Assembly: GCA_029207755.1 (NCBI GenBank)
Contig: JARCOQ010000003.1
Span: forward strand, 93,140,646 to 93,204,645
Length of the DNA: 64,000 nt
Direction: 5' to 3'
DNA from: Chamaea fasciata
Taxonomy: Eukaryota > Chordata > Aves > Passeriformes > Sylviidae
Part shown: positions 23,656-36,080 of the stretch, in pieces
Layout of the letters: every line of letters begins with the position of its first letter
How positions within the stretch are numbered: position 1 is the first letter of the stretch
Position numbers and translations under genes: made by a program
Notes under the pieces: model-generated
What the model saw: the letters and a program-made list of their open reading frames with translations, nothing else
What the model was told of the DNA's origin: nothing
The model's database searches: none

Positions 23656-26600
23656 GCATGATAGAGGTGTCATTGCCCCCACCATTTGTACGACTCGTAC
23701 TCTGGCACAGCTAAAGACTCTGAAGTTAAAATCCTCCCACTAACAGTTTACCTCAGGAGAAAGAGCAAAATACAGAGAGACTGAAGAATCTGCTTTTCCA
23801 GCAGATTCTATGCTATAAATCATGTTGCCATTGCAGTACAGAATTTCTTCCTTGTGCATGTCAAGGTCTCTTCATTTGTGCATAGTAAGTTTTGTAATGT
23901 TATTACTCATAACAATTTTTTTTTCAAATTTTTTATCTCATTAATTACAAAAAAAAGTAGTATCAACTGAAAGCAAGAGAGAAAGTTAATTTAACTTGTA
24001 ATATCTGATTAGCAAAACTTCAGGCTGTAATGTTCGGTTACAGATTTGTAACTCATTCTGATTTCTGTCTTCTTGACTGCTATTGAGTATCTTATACTTT
24101 TATTAGCTATAGGAAAAGAGACTTTTTACTTGTACCTTTATGTAATAAGAGATAAAGTTACTCGATATAATAAAAAGGTTGTATTTTACCGTTTTAATAG
24201 TTAAAGAATTACATTTATAGATGGTTATGAGTATGAATCAATTTAACAAAATGTGAGTGGCATGATGGTGGTTTGAACATTTAATGGAGCAATAAGTATG
24301 GGAGAGGAAGATGATGAAAATATCAGTGACACAGAGGATTCCTTATCATGGTTTAGTGAATTAGATAATTTCCTTTCATATCCCTTGTATCTAGTTTCCA
24401 GTGTTAAATATTCTTTTCCATGCAATGCTGCTGAAGCAAAGATTTCCATAGCCCAGACTAGGCCACAGTATCTCCTTTATGTGGATTAACCAAAATTATT
24501 ACTATTGAGTCCATCTGCTGTCTTTTTTAACAGCTCTTTGTTGCAGAGGGAACCCCACTGGAATGGAAGAGACAGGTTAATGGGGAAAATGAAATGGCTC
24601 TTTACTGTTCTGTCATCTGTGCCTGCTGAGTCCTGCTATTTCAGCTCACTAGCCAGGTTGGGATGACCTCCCCAGCTGATTCAGGGAAAGGGAAAAAACT
24701 GTGAGAGGAAAGGGAGATAAGGGCATATCACACAATGGAAGCCAATTCATCTTGTTTGAAATAATGATGTGGAAAGTAGTATGGATGGAAGTAGTTGTTT
24801 GGGGGGAAAGTAGGGATTCCTGCCTTTCCTTAAAATCTTAACTCCTTTTAAGTGACAAATAATTCATTTTTCTCTAAGTTGATAGATCTTTCAGAGCACT
24901 TAGCAATCTTTTTGTAATTATTTACATTAATAAATTGCATTGGGTGAGAAGCATTCGTGACAGGGGTCCAAAGAGGGTCCAGTTACTTCCAATTTACCGT
25001 ACAGAGAGGATTGCAAATAATATCTTTTTGTATCAGTCTCCTTTACATGTTAAAAATATTCCCAGAAATAAATGCATGACCTTAAAACACCACTACAGGA
25101 CTAAATATTGTGTATTTTTACAGGACTGTACAGTAATTTGGAAAAAATTAGCCTGACATATTTTTTGTTGGCTTGGATGGAAATGTTACATCTCATCCTG
25201 ATGATGCAGAAAGGTCAAGTGCTGATTCACCTGTTCTTTTGTTGTTCATTTCTATCTGGATTAAACTAGGCCTCTGAATATGCTTATTTAAATTGCAGGT
25301 GGCATGTTGCTGAGTTGAAGAGCATCTAGAGCAGAGTGAACACAAATGACTTCTACCATGCAAGACACCCCCACAGAGCTGCAAGCTGAAACTACAGTCA
25401 CACAACCTTAAAACGTCTGACCCCAAATCACAGCTTTGACTACATTGCTGTAATGGATATGTCTGAAATTGCCTGCAAATGTTGATTGCCCAAGTCATAC
25501 TGCTTCTAAGACTGAGACATTCAACTGGAGTTACAATTCTTATTTTCCTGGGTTACTCCAAACTAGTTAAAAGATGTAGGGTTTGGGGATTTTTTCAGTT
25601 TTTTTAATATATGGTTTGTCTATCATATTCATTTGACGTATCATCTTCTTCATGATCACAGTAGCAAAGTGTTTCATAATCCCTAAAATATTTAACCTCA
25701 GACCACACTTAAAAAGCAGACTATTGTCTCCATTCTCAAGGAAATTCCAAAGTGAAGGTTTCATTTATAAATTACTTAGGGGAGTTATACCAGTACAAAA
25801 ATGTAACAGATCTGTCTTGAGGCTCAGGTTAGTTGATCATCATTTGTTTCTTTTCCTCAAAAATATTAGGCAATGGAAAAAAAAAAACCCCTCGATGAAA
25901 TTGCAATGAGGTGGTGTTAATAGATTTTACAGATACTAGTATTTCCTTTTGTTGATGGCTTATTTACATGAAATTATGTACACTATGATTCACAAAGAAA
26001 TAATTTGAAGTGAAATTCAATAAATTATTTAATTTATTGTTTCAATGACACTAAAACCTTGTCGAATGCTGGATCAAAATTTATATTCTGGGCCTGTTAA
26101 TTTGGGGTTTTCTATCTAAAAGTTTACAATTAGAAAGTATTTTTCATTGCAGACTACCTGACAGACCTCCATTTAATTATGCATTATTACTGACCTCTTA
26201 CTCAGAACAACTTTCACAATATATTACTGCGGTTTTCTTTGAACAGTGGCTTTCTAGTTGCACTGAAAATTTTCCAGAGTGTATTCTGTCTTCCCTGTGC
26301 CTGATGGGTTTGTGAAGGTGTAGGGGTTTGCTGAAATAAACACATGGAAATACCAGCTTCTTAAAGGTACGATGACCTTTTACATAGGATTTCAGTAAAT
26401 TAAAATTTTAAACCCCAAATCCATATAGCTATCTCTTCAGTATTGTATGTACTTATAAAAATTTCAAAACTAATATCAGAACAAAATCAGGTTGACCTGA
26501 AAATATGTTATGCATATATGAATGGGATTATAAATGTTATACCAAAAAAAAGAATCAAATTCTATGCCTAAGTGTGAGGTAAATTATCCTCATCTTAGTT

Positions 26601-27782
26601 CTTTCACAGCAATAAATAAACAGATCTAGTGCTGAAGATCCTGCCTGGGCACAGAATTATTACAAAGTCTTCCACTACAAGAGCCCAGCCATTACGTTAC
26701 AGTGCAAGATCCATGAAAAAGGCAACACCAGTCTCAGAAATAGATAGCTTTAAACTTAACATTACTGTATCATTGAGGTGCAATGATTTCATTTTTCCTG
26801 AGTCCTTTTGAAAGTGATACCAGGACTGAACTGAACTCAAGTCTGGTTTTGGAAAATGCTGCAGTTGATTAGATAACACTAAAATCTAACACAGTTCTGG
26901 TACAATTCTAAGCATTTTCTAATTCAGGAGAAAAAATAATGGGATTATTATCATATAGTATACAGATACAGATATATGATGCAACTACTTTTGTCATAAA
27001 ATAATTTTGCATGTTTTGGCTTAAGGATGCAAGATTTTAAAGGAAGTTGAACATTTAATAAACATGTGATTTAATGATGCTCAATTTAACCATGAGAGCA
27101 ATGCAAAAAAAGTCAAGGATCTAAAACCAAAATGCTGCATAGATGAGGTTGTCTGTCTTGGCCAATCCATTTTTAGGTAGCAGTAGTATTAAAGTAAATC
27201 AAATGTTTATCTGAGTTTCCTGGTACACTTATATAATCTGACTCTGTATATATCAGCTGAAGAGCAAAGCAATCAAACTGTTTTGAAATACTTAAGGCAG
27301 AGTAAGGAGATGAGTAATGGCCAGTAGGGATTTGTTATGAACCAATTATGTCAACCCAGTCAGATGTCCTCCTCTGACAGCCTTCCAGCCCTTTTGGATA
27401 AAGGGAAAAGTAGCCAAGCTATGTCTTGAATATAATAAAGCTTTTTGATTTTTTTTCAGATGACATTCTTATGAATAACTACGTGAAATGATTAGAAGGT
27501 GTATACAAACTGCTTGGAGAACTGTACCCTGTAAGATCTGTATACTGTGTAAGTATACAGAGATCGGCTCTGGCTTTTGGGAATAAAAAAATATTCAGTG
27601 TAATACAGACACACCTCGTTTTTTATGATACCAGTACATTTGCACTGAATTCAATGTTCTAACAATTTAGAAGGCTGTTCTGTGTAAAACCATGGTGCTA
27701 TTCAGTGGTGTTATGTTCAAGGATCCTAGTCAGAAGCAGTTAAACCAATATACAAACAGGAACAATTGACTAGTTGTTCATA
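23656..27782. other. AT-rich stretch, nothing supported
   Basis: A very strong acceptor-like tract (TTTTTTTTCAG at about 27460) is followed only by a short open frame with a poor donor. An acidic open frame begins at 24298 (MGEEDDENISDTEDS...) but lacks splice signals. No interspersed repeat is recognised. Confidence 0.45.
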
Positions 27783-28487
27783 CAGACTGGAGGCAAGAGC
27801 TGGAGGGCAGCACCTTGAAAAGGGACCTGGGGGTCCTGGCCAATGACAAGCTGAACATGAGTCTGCAGTGCCCTGCCAGCCAGAATGGACAACCCTGTCC
27901 TGGGGGTCATCAGGCTGAGCATGGCCAGCTGGGCAACAAAGGGGTTTGTCCCCTCTGCTCTGCACTGGGGCGGCCTCACCTCCAGTGCTGGGGGCAGTTT
28001 TGGGTGCCACAATGTATGAAAGATACTATTAGAGAGTGTCCAAAGGAAGGCTATGAAGGTGATCAAGGGTCTAGAGGAGAAGCTGTATGAGGAGCAGCTG
28101 AGGTCACTTGGTCTGTTCAGCCTGGAGGAGACTGAGGGGAGACCCCACTGCAGTTACAGCTTCTTGTGAGGGGAAGAGGAGGGGCAGACCCTGATCTCTT
28201 CTCTGTGGTGATCAGTGACAGGACCCAAGGGAATGTCCTGAAGTTGTGTCAGGGGAGATTTAGATTAGATGTTAGGAAAAGTTTTTTCACCCAGGGGGTA
28301 GCTGAGCACTGGAACAGGCTCCCCAGGGAAGTGGTCACAGCACCAAGACTGACAGAGCTCAAGAAATACTTGGACAACAGTCTCAGGCACTTGTGTGACT
28401 CTTGGAGCTGTCCCGTGCAGGGCCAGGAACTGGATTTCAATGACTGTGGTGGGTCCCTTCCAATTCAGGACATTCTATGATTCTACG
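27783..28487 (+). mobile_element. CR1 LINE, 5'-truncated, about 700 bp
   Basis: Landmarks in order are AGAGCTGGAGGGCAGCACC, CAGGCTGAGCATGGCCAGC, GTGCTGGGGGCAGTTTTGG, GATCAAGGGTCTAGAGGAG, GGAGATTTAGATTAGATGTT, ACTGGAACAGGCTCCCCAGG, and the terminal ATTCTATGATTCTACGA tail at 28487. It is relatively well preserved, so it is probably one of the younger copies here. Frames inside it (for example 28166-28480) are disrupted LINE remnants. Confidence 0.95.
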
Positions 28488-28931
28488 ACCAGGACTCATG
28501 CAGAAAATTAGTCCTAGGTCTAGTGGAGTAAAAACTAGGTCTGAACTAGACACGTTATGCAAAAAACCATAAAAGTGAACAATTTCTTTAATACCATTCT
28601 AGGTTGCATGGTTTACTAGTTTAGCCTATGATGCAAGACAATGCTTTTACTGATGAAAGCAAAAGGAAAAGAGTATTCCAGGAAAGATGCAGATTTCTTG
28701 AAGTCATGAGCAATGACAACATTCAAGATGTCTTGAAAATATGATCTATGATAGAAAATGGAATTAATTTCTTTTGTTTAGCATCAAGAAGGGAAAAGGA
28801 TAGGAAATAAGGCAATAGATTTCAAGTATGTAAAAACAACCAAAAAAGATTACTGCAGATAGAAAAGAATAATCTCTTCTTCATGATCCTGATGAATAGG
28901 ACAAACTTCATAGGTACATATTTCAGCAAGA

Positions 28932-29100
28932 TTTAGGTTAGATATGAAGGAAAATATTATAGTAAGAAGTATACTGAAGCACTGGGATGGATTGCCTGGC
29001 ATTTCCAGAACTGGATATCTTTATTAACAGGTTGGTAAAACATCTGTCAGGGTGACACAACACATAGTTAATCTGGCCTTGAAGAGACTGGTGGATTGAG
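28932..29100 (+). mobile_element. very diverged CR1-type fragment
   Basis: GATTTAGGTTAGATATGAAG, GAAGCACTGGGATGGATTGCC and ACATCTGTCAGGGTGACACA follow the order of old CR1 3' regions. No recognisable tail. It lies about 450 bases downstream of a younger CR1 in the same orientation. Confidence 0.6.
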
Positions 29101-30010
29101 TGAAATATTGAAATTCTCAAACTTCTGATTGAGTGCTTTGATTATTCAGTTGTGGATTATTGTCTGGCCTATGACAATATTGTCTCTAACTATGACAATA
29201 TTGTCTTCTATTGTCTCTAACTCATCCACACAGTTTAATCATGACTTTCATTTGACTACAAAACTCTTTGGCTGCTTTTTTTTCTTTTTTTCTTGAAGAT
29301 TTACTCTGGACAATCTGTAAGGTAATGCCTGCTTGCTACACCTTTTTGATTTTTTACATTCTCCATAAAAGTTCACCTTGCATTTGAACTTCTTTAAATG
29401 ACTGTAATTCAGCTGTTAAGAACAAAAATTTTTTTTAATTATTTTATATTCATTTGTCCCTATCTTTATTTTAAAATTATTTTTACATAGTCTACATGAA
29501 CACATCAGATTTTTCATGCAATTGTGCATCTGTCAACATCATATTTCTTCCCTCCCCTTTTACAATTCCGTAAAATTCCTCACACTCTTTTTGAAACTTG
29601 ATTTCCTTAAAAATTGTGAAATGTTCAATTTTTTTTAATCTTACCCCAGATTTTACAGAATTCCTGGTTAATTATATCCATAAACATGATTTTATGTTGA
29701 TAAACCAGAAAAATCACTTTATTTCACAATACTTCACATTGTCACTTTAGTTCCTTATAAGTCTTTCCTTCTTTTTCTATCAAGTTATTTCCTTTTAAAC
29801 AGAAAAATCAATATTTTCACTGTTTTCTCTATTATACATAATTTCATAATCAGCTCGGAACTGCCATGTTGTGAATTCATGACTTCTGTTGGTCATCAAG
29901 TCAATAAGAGTAGCTCAGCTTTACCAAGTGTCTAGAGCCCTTGAATAATCATCCTCCCAGACCTATACACATTCTGCTACTTACACATACTTTTTCTTTT
30001 TTTTTTTTTT
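29101..30010. other. AT-rich stretch with small direct repeat
   Basis: It contains the duplicated palindromic word at 29169-29206 and a T-rich run at 29998-30010. A strong acceptor-like TTTTTCTTGAAG near 29299 is followed after 23 bases by GTAATG. A microexon this small cannot be supported from sequence alone. Confidence 0.5.
29169..29206. repeat. tandem direct repeat with palindromic core
   Basis: CTATGACAATATTGTCT occurs at 29169 and again 21 bases later at 29190. The core GACAATATTGTC is itself a perfect 12-base palindrome. A third partial unit (CTATTGTCTCTAA) follows to about 29221. Confidence 0.9.
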
Positions 30011-30078
30011 GAGAGAGTGAGCATTGAATGGAAAAAGAATTTTTGAGAAAGTGAGCATTGAATGGAAAAAGAATTGAA
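30011..30078. repeat. 34-bp tandem duplication
   Basis: Two adjacent 34-base copies (30011-30044 and 30045-30078) share GTGAGCATTGAATGGAAAAA and the following GAATT. They differ only near the ends, which suggests a recent local duplication next to a T-rich run. Confidence 0.92.
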
Positions 30079-33000
30079 CTGAATTTTCAATGAATAATTA
30101 AGAGAACTAGTAGAATTAGCCACCAATCCCATTTGCATTAAGACAGCTATATAATGCATAATGCAAACTCTAATAAACATGTCAACAGAAAAATTACAAG
30201 ATTTCAAACTCTTTGTCTTTAGTATATTATCTACATAGAACTGTAAAAAAATCACATTTTTTCGTCCATCAAATTTTTTCCAGTGAGTTCCTGTGTAAAG
30301 ATCAACAATTTCCTCACATGATCATTCATTATATGTACAAGTGGCATGTCACTAGAAAATGTGTTTTTCCCATAGAGCCAAAAGAGTAAGGTTCCTCCTT
30401 TGGTATATTGACACTAATGTTTTCTTCACATTTGCAAATGATGGATGCAGAGTAGCAGTTGAGAATGGCAGGAGATTTTATATTCTCCAAACTCTTGATC
30501 AATTTTGATAGGACTATGACATGCTGTAGGAAATATAAACAACTCAGTGCAGGGAAACTACGTCTATAATGGTGCACAGGAATGCTATTTGAAACTGACA
30601 CATATGAAAAAAATCTTCCCATGGGGAAAATTTGAGAGCATCTTAGTATTGTTCAGGCAGAAAAAAAATCATTTATTTTCTTTTACTTTTTTCTCCAGAG
30701 TGTGTTCCCAATACTACAAAAACAAAATCTAAACTTAACTATATGATTAAGTGGAGTTAGGTTCTATGCCCAGAAAACATCTGAAATCAATGGGAAAAAA
30801 ATGTTGTCTGATTTTGTAGGGACCAAAACAATGTATTATTGTTTAATAGTTTCCCTAAATTAAAAAAAAAAAAAAAAAAAAAAAACCACAAACAAACACA
30901 AACAAACAAAACACGATGAATCAATGCTTATCTCATTAAATGTGTTCCATGTTTCATCTGGTTTCCTTTGAGCAAGGTATTGTCTCTGTTTTCCCTTTGA
31001 ACTTCAAGCAATGACAGTCTGAGACAAAATTTGAGATGAAGTGTAAAGCAGTTGTTTTCTCTGGGATTTGCTTAAACTGTGAAAATTATAAATTGAGTTT
31101 TATCAATCAAATGTACATCTTCTAACCATAATTTTATTTCACTGTTTCTGATAAGACAAACTCTATGACATGGTATTATTCCATTCATATGAAGATGATG
31201 AAGACACTCATATAATGTAAAACAGCAAATAACCTATACAGTGTTCATCTGCTGTATCACTTCAGTGCAAAATTAATGAAAGTGGAAACTAAATCAATTC
31301 TGCTATGTTCTCTCATTTTAAAATTATCAGACAACTCAATTATTGCAGATTGTCAAATATAAAAACAAATAATTACACTGTCCTTCAAAGTAAGGATGAA
31401 AGTTCTAATGAGTAATGTATTCAGACTCAACTTCATGCTCAAATATTCTAATGTTCTAATGTTAACTCCACCTTGGATAAATACCACTGGAAAACAGGAA
31501 GTTGTTAAAAGAAATCTGAGGTTTGAGCCTAGGTCCACTCAGTCTTTATTCATATACAACACTTAAATTCTTTAATGTTATCTTCCTCCACCAGTTTTTT
31601 AATTATGCAATCATCATTGTCCAAGTACTCTGCCTCTGAGTGAGTTATGGTCAATTTTTTAATTAGATTTGCATACAAATGTCACATCGCATGGTTCTTT
31701 TGCACAACTCAGTAGCAGAATTTTTTCCAGATTAGTAACTAAATTGATGTTCAATTTCATCTGCTAAGTGTGCAGGTGGGAAAAAGTTACAAGTTTAATT
31801 GAGATTTTAAAAATTATAATTATGTAAATGTATTTATGTAATGCAAAATTAAAATAGAAAAATAGGCTATAAGGGTGAAGGAAGAGAAGTAAGCTTGAAA
31901 TTAAGCTAGAAACTGTCATTTTTGGAATAAAGTTTCCTTTGACCAATATTTCAGAATCTCTCTATATAGCATCTGCATTAACACAGTTTGGCTGTAGCCC
32001 GTTGTTTCAGTTGCAAGAGTTTGATGGAAAAAAGGATTTTTCAACAGGCAGATGTGGTAGCAGATAAGAAGGATACAATGGAACTAGAAGCCACTGGAAT
32101 TTTTAGGGCTTTGAGAAAGAAACATTTCTTTAACTGAAAATGGCTTCCTTCTGCCTCTGAAAGTCATCTTCTCTCTCCACCTCCCTCCCCTTTCACCCAC
32201 TGTTAAATGACTGGGACCAGAGAATATTGATCCATTATTTAACTTTGGTTAATGGACTGGAAACTGAAATATTAGTAAGGAACTATTGGAGATATTAACA
32301 CAAAAATAACAATTTTAATTTTGTTTTTAGTATTCAAATCTGTCAAGGAGACTGTATTAACAGGAGTGGAATCCCTCTGACTACTGTAAGAACCTACTCA
32401 GACCTAGGGTGAACATTTCTAAATGTGATAAATTCTATTTCTCATTAATCTTATCCCGAAAATCACAAAGAGATAGAAATCACCAGTGACAAGTCTTTTG
32501 AGTGGTCAAACCTTCTCTCATCTTGCAAGTGACAGAGACCTTCTAATTCATATGCCCAAATTTTTCCTGCAGAGACACCACACACAATGCCTACACAATT
32601 GCCACAGTTGCAATTGGAGCTTTTTTCTATATTAGTTTCTGCTTTTTCATAGTGGTTATTTAACTGCAAGAGAGATTTAAAATTTACCTTTTGATTGATA
32701 TTTTTTCCACTGTGTATTTTACCCATTTAAAATATATTAGCTAATTATATGTGTGTGATGGTATTTAAGATGTAAAGATCTTTTTATTTGGTTGATAGTA
32801 ATTAATTAGATTTCGCTTGAGTGTTTTTCTAGCTGTGATATTATGAGATGCTCATAATAATAATTGATAGATTTGGCTAAGTATATTTCACTAATTAGGG
32901 TGCTCTGGGAATTTTAATTGATTTAATTGAAGTTGAATGAGCTAGTAGATATATGGGTAGCATATAAGAAAAGAACACACAAGACTGTGGGAGACATTCA

Positions 33001-35054
33001 GAAAGAGAATAACTGGCTGAGAAATTATGTTTTAGCTGTTGACTGCTCATAAGGACTTGATCACAAACATTTTTGCATTACAGGTTAAATTACAAAATGT
33101 TATTCTCTAGGACTGTATTTTAATACATAAACATTTTTTTATATGGATGGACACTTGCATATATTGTGTAAATATATATGTATGTAAACATATAAACACA
33201 CATATATACATTCTACATACATATCTATTTATAAGCATATAAATTTTAAATATCTGGTCTCTTTTCTATTTTTGCTTTCTGTAAGAATATACTCATATGT
33301 ACAAACCTATTCAAACAAGCATATGTCATATTTGCAATTTTTATATACCTAGAAGGTAGCGAAAGCAATGGAGATAATTTCTTTTCATAGAATGAGTAAA
33401 AAGTAAAGTGATAGCACAAATTTGAGCAAATAGAGCAAATATTAAGTATATTTTAAAAAAAAATCTGAGGGGTTTATGAGAAGAACAAAGAGGACGGGAG
33501 GCAGAGTTACATGCCAAGTATTGCTCAGCCACATGGACCAGGGGAAACAATATGAACTGAACTGACCTTTTGTCAGTCTGTGTTGCTGTATCTCCTCTCA
33601 TCTGAGTTGCTCTGTCCTTGTGGACAATGTCTGTCAAGGGGGTCATCGACATTTGTTGGCCACAGAAAGGGAAGCAGGAAAGGCACACTGACAGCACAGC
33701 ACATACCCACATCACTGGGGTTAACTGCTGTGTGGATCACTACCTCCTCAATGGAAGGTGGTCCTCCACCTGGTCTCTCAGAGAGATTTCTAACACTGCC
33801 AAACCCAGGGAAACAAAGCTGCAGGCAGGTCAGGATAAGCTGAGTCTCTTGTCTCAGTCCTGAAACCCTGTAGATTCAGCACAAACATTATGCCCAGATA
33901 CAAACAACACTTTATTTCAGGGCTACATAACTAAAAATAAAACCATATAGCAAGCATTATTGATATAATTAATTGTGTTCTAATACATCTTGGTCTTGCA
34001 GCTGAGATATGGACACTATCATTTGTACCTTAGAGAGTAAAATCTGGTTTCACATTTAAGTGGATTATCAATTACAAAACCTAAAGTAGCAACCCTTGCC
34101 TACAGTTTGAAAAGTGTTTTAAAAATATATTATTTCAATATGTTTTTAAGGATTAGTGAAATGAATAGAATTAGGTTAAATATAGCACACTGAAACTAAA
34201 GAAGTTTCAAGAATGTATAACTGAATTCATATCTTGAAAAAGCTGAAATTCTCAGGGCAAGTTGAGAGGAATAATAATATGATGAAAATGCAGAGAAGGG
34301 AATAGAGAGTGTTTAAGGCTAAATTAATGTATAACCAAAGGTTATGCATGTCATGTAGTAATAAATACTGAAAGAATAAAAAAGGTCAGTAGGGCTGTAC
34401 ATGAAAGTCTAAAAATAATTGAAGCAGAAAAATAGCCTATCTAAGTTATAAAATATCCAGAAAGAACTCAGAAGAACTTAGAATGAACCCTGACTGAGAA
34501 AAGTAATACGAAAAATAATAAAAGAAAGAGTCAAAGTGATCTAATATTAGAAGCACCTTTAAAATATTATAACATTTCTACTTAGTATGAGATGTGCTCT
34601 TTGCAGCAATGAAATCAGCTCCTTCATTGCTGCAGCTCAGAAGGAAATAGATGTAGATTATTTCAAAAGACTAATCATGAATGAAAAAAATGAATGAAAG
34701 ATACTTTGAAGACAATTTTATCTGTGTTAAAGTATGAAAGTATTAAAGTATCAGGACACTACCTCAACTCCTTTTTCCTATTCTGTTTTCCCCTCCACAA
34801 TATTTTTAATTAGGATTGAATGAAATTGTTCTTTTTTTAAAATATTTTGGTTCAAGTTTGAGCACCAGGCAACAGAAAATTGTAAATGGGAACAGTGAAC
34901 ATAAATATAAAAGGGAAATTATCTTCTTTCCCTCAACAGCCTAAGCCTTTCTGATTTCAGTTCAATGATAGTTAATACAAAATTAAAAGTTGGTCTGAAC
35001 ACTAGGTGTCAAATCTGTACTTAAAACATGAATGACTTTGAATTCAGATCAGGT
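30079..35054. other. AT-rich stretch with simple repeats
   Basis: It contains A24 at 30862-30885 followed by an (AAAC)n-like run to about 30912, and an AT-rich TATG/ACAT region at about 33158-33250. The segment 33480-33860 is somewhat more GC-rich and has overlapping open frames on both strands, but I see no splice or start evidence and no family I know. Confidence 0.5.
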
Positions 35055-35455
35055 TTTATAGAATCTTCACCAATTTCATGTATCGCCAAGGTTACTTTGG
35101 CAACTCCAACAGGCAACCTCTTCCAGTGTTTCCTCCCCCTTGTGGTGAAATAGTTTCCCTTCTAGCTCCCTGGAATTTATCCTGTTGCAATGTCCACACC
35201 CTGCTGTTCTTTCATAGTGTTCAAGAAGAGTCTGTCTCTGTCCTTTCCTTAAACACCTGTTAGCTAGTTAAAGACAACATTAGATAAATTCTTAGCCTTC
35301 TCTTTAAGTTGAATGATGCCAACTTCCTTGCCCTCTTCTCATACATGCCCTTTAATCATCTTGGTATTTTTGACTTTCTTGTACAGAGAAATGCAAAATT
35401 GGATATATTTCTTCTCAGATTGTCTCAGCAGAGCCAAGTATAAGGAATAATCCTT
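35055..35455 (-). mobile_element. old CR1 LINE fragment
   Basis: Reversed CR1 words with heavy divergence: CCAACAGGCAACCTCTTCC, AGTGTTTCCTCCCCCTTGTG, CTTCTCTTTAAGTTGAATGA, CCTTTAATCATCTTGG and CTCAGATTGTCTCAGCAGAG. It is clearly older than its neighbour at 35515, which has the same orientation about 60 bases away. Confidence 0.65.
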
Positions 35456-35514
35456 TGATGAATTGGCTTCACTTTGTTGATTTAGCCTAGAAATCTGATC
35501 TGATAGCAAAATCA

Positions 35515-36080
35515 GAAAATTGGTAAAGTTGGAAGGAAACACAATGGGTCGTTTGGTCCAACCTCGCCGCTCAAGCAGAGCCATCCTACAGCACATTCCA
35601 CAGGATTCCACAACCTCTCTGGGCAATCTGTTCCAGTGCTCAGTCACACCCACAGAAAAGAAGTTCTGCCTCATATTTAGGTGGAACTTCCTGTTTAGCA
35701 GTTCCTGCCCCTTGTGTCATTACTCGGCACCACTGAGCAGAGCCTGGCTCCATTCTCTGACCCCTTTCTTCAGATACTGATAGACATTGTTGATACCCCT
35801 TCTCAGTTGTTTCTTCTTGGTGCTGAATAGGCCCAGCTCTCTGAGCCTTTCTTCATAAGAGAGATGCTCCAGTCCCTTAATCATCCATGTAGTCCTTCAC
35901 TAGACCCTCTCCAGGAACTCCTTACCTCTTTATCCTAAGGACCCCAAGCTGTGCACAGCAGTCCAGATGTGGCCTCAACAGGGCTGCATAAAGGGGCAGG
36001 ATCACCTCTCTCAACCTGCTGGCGATGCTCTCCCTAATACAGCCCAGGATACTACAAGGGTCCATCGCTGACTCCCAAAC
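35515..36080 (-). mobile_element. CR1 LINE, 5'-truncated
   Basis: It has CCAACCTCGCCGCTCAAGCA, ACAACCTCTCTGGGCAATCT, GTTCCAGTGCTCAGTCACAC, CCTGCCCCTTGTGTCATTAC, AGATGCTCCAGTCCCTTAAT and TACAGCCCAGGATACT in minus-strand CR1 order. It is better preserved than the adjacent copy and has no full tail. The 5' end is placed where similarity fades, at about 36080. Confidence 0.9.

Noticed and set aside
27461..27483. Short exon after an excellent polypyrimidine acceptor
   Set aside because: The only open frame is eight codons long and the donor (GTGAAA) is poor.
28166..28480. 104-codon + strand open frame
   Set aside because: It is part of a 5'-truncated CR1 LINE, not an independent gene.
29300..29322. 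23-base microexon between good acceptor and GTAATG donor
   Set aside because: Too short to tell from chance, and its phase does not fit the candidate chain.
33341..33715. 124-codon minus-strand frame
   Set aside because: It overlaps two + strand frames in a slightly GC-rich patch. It has no signals that single it out.
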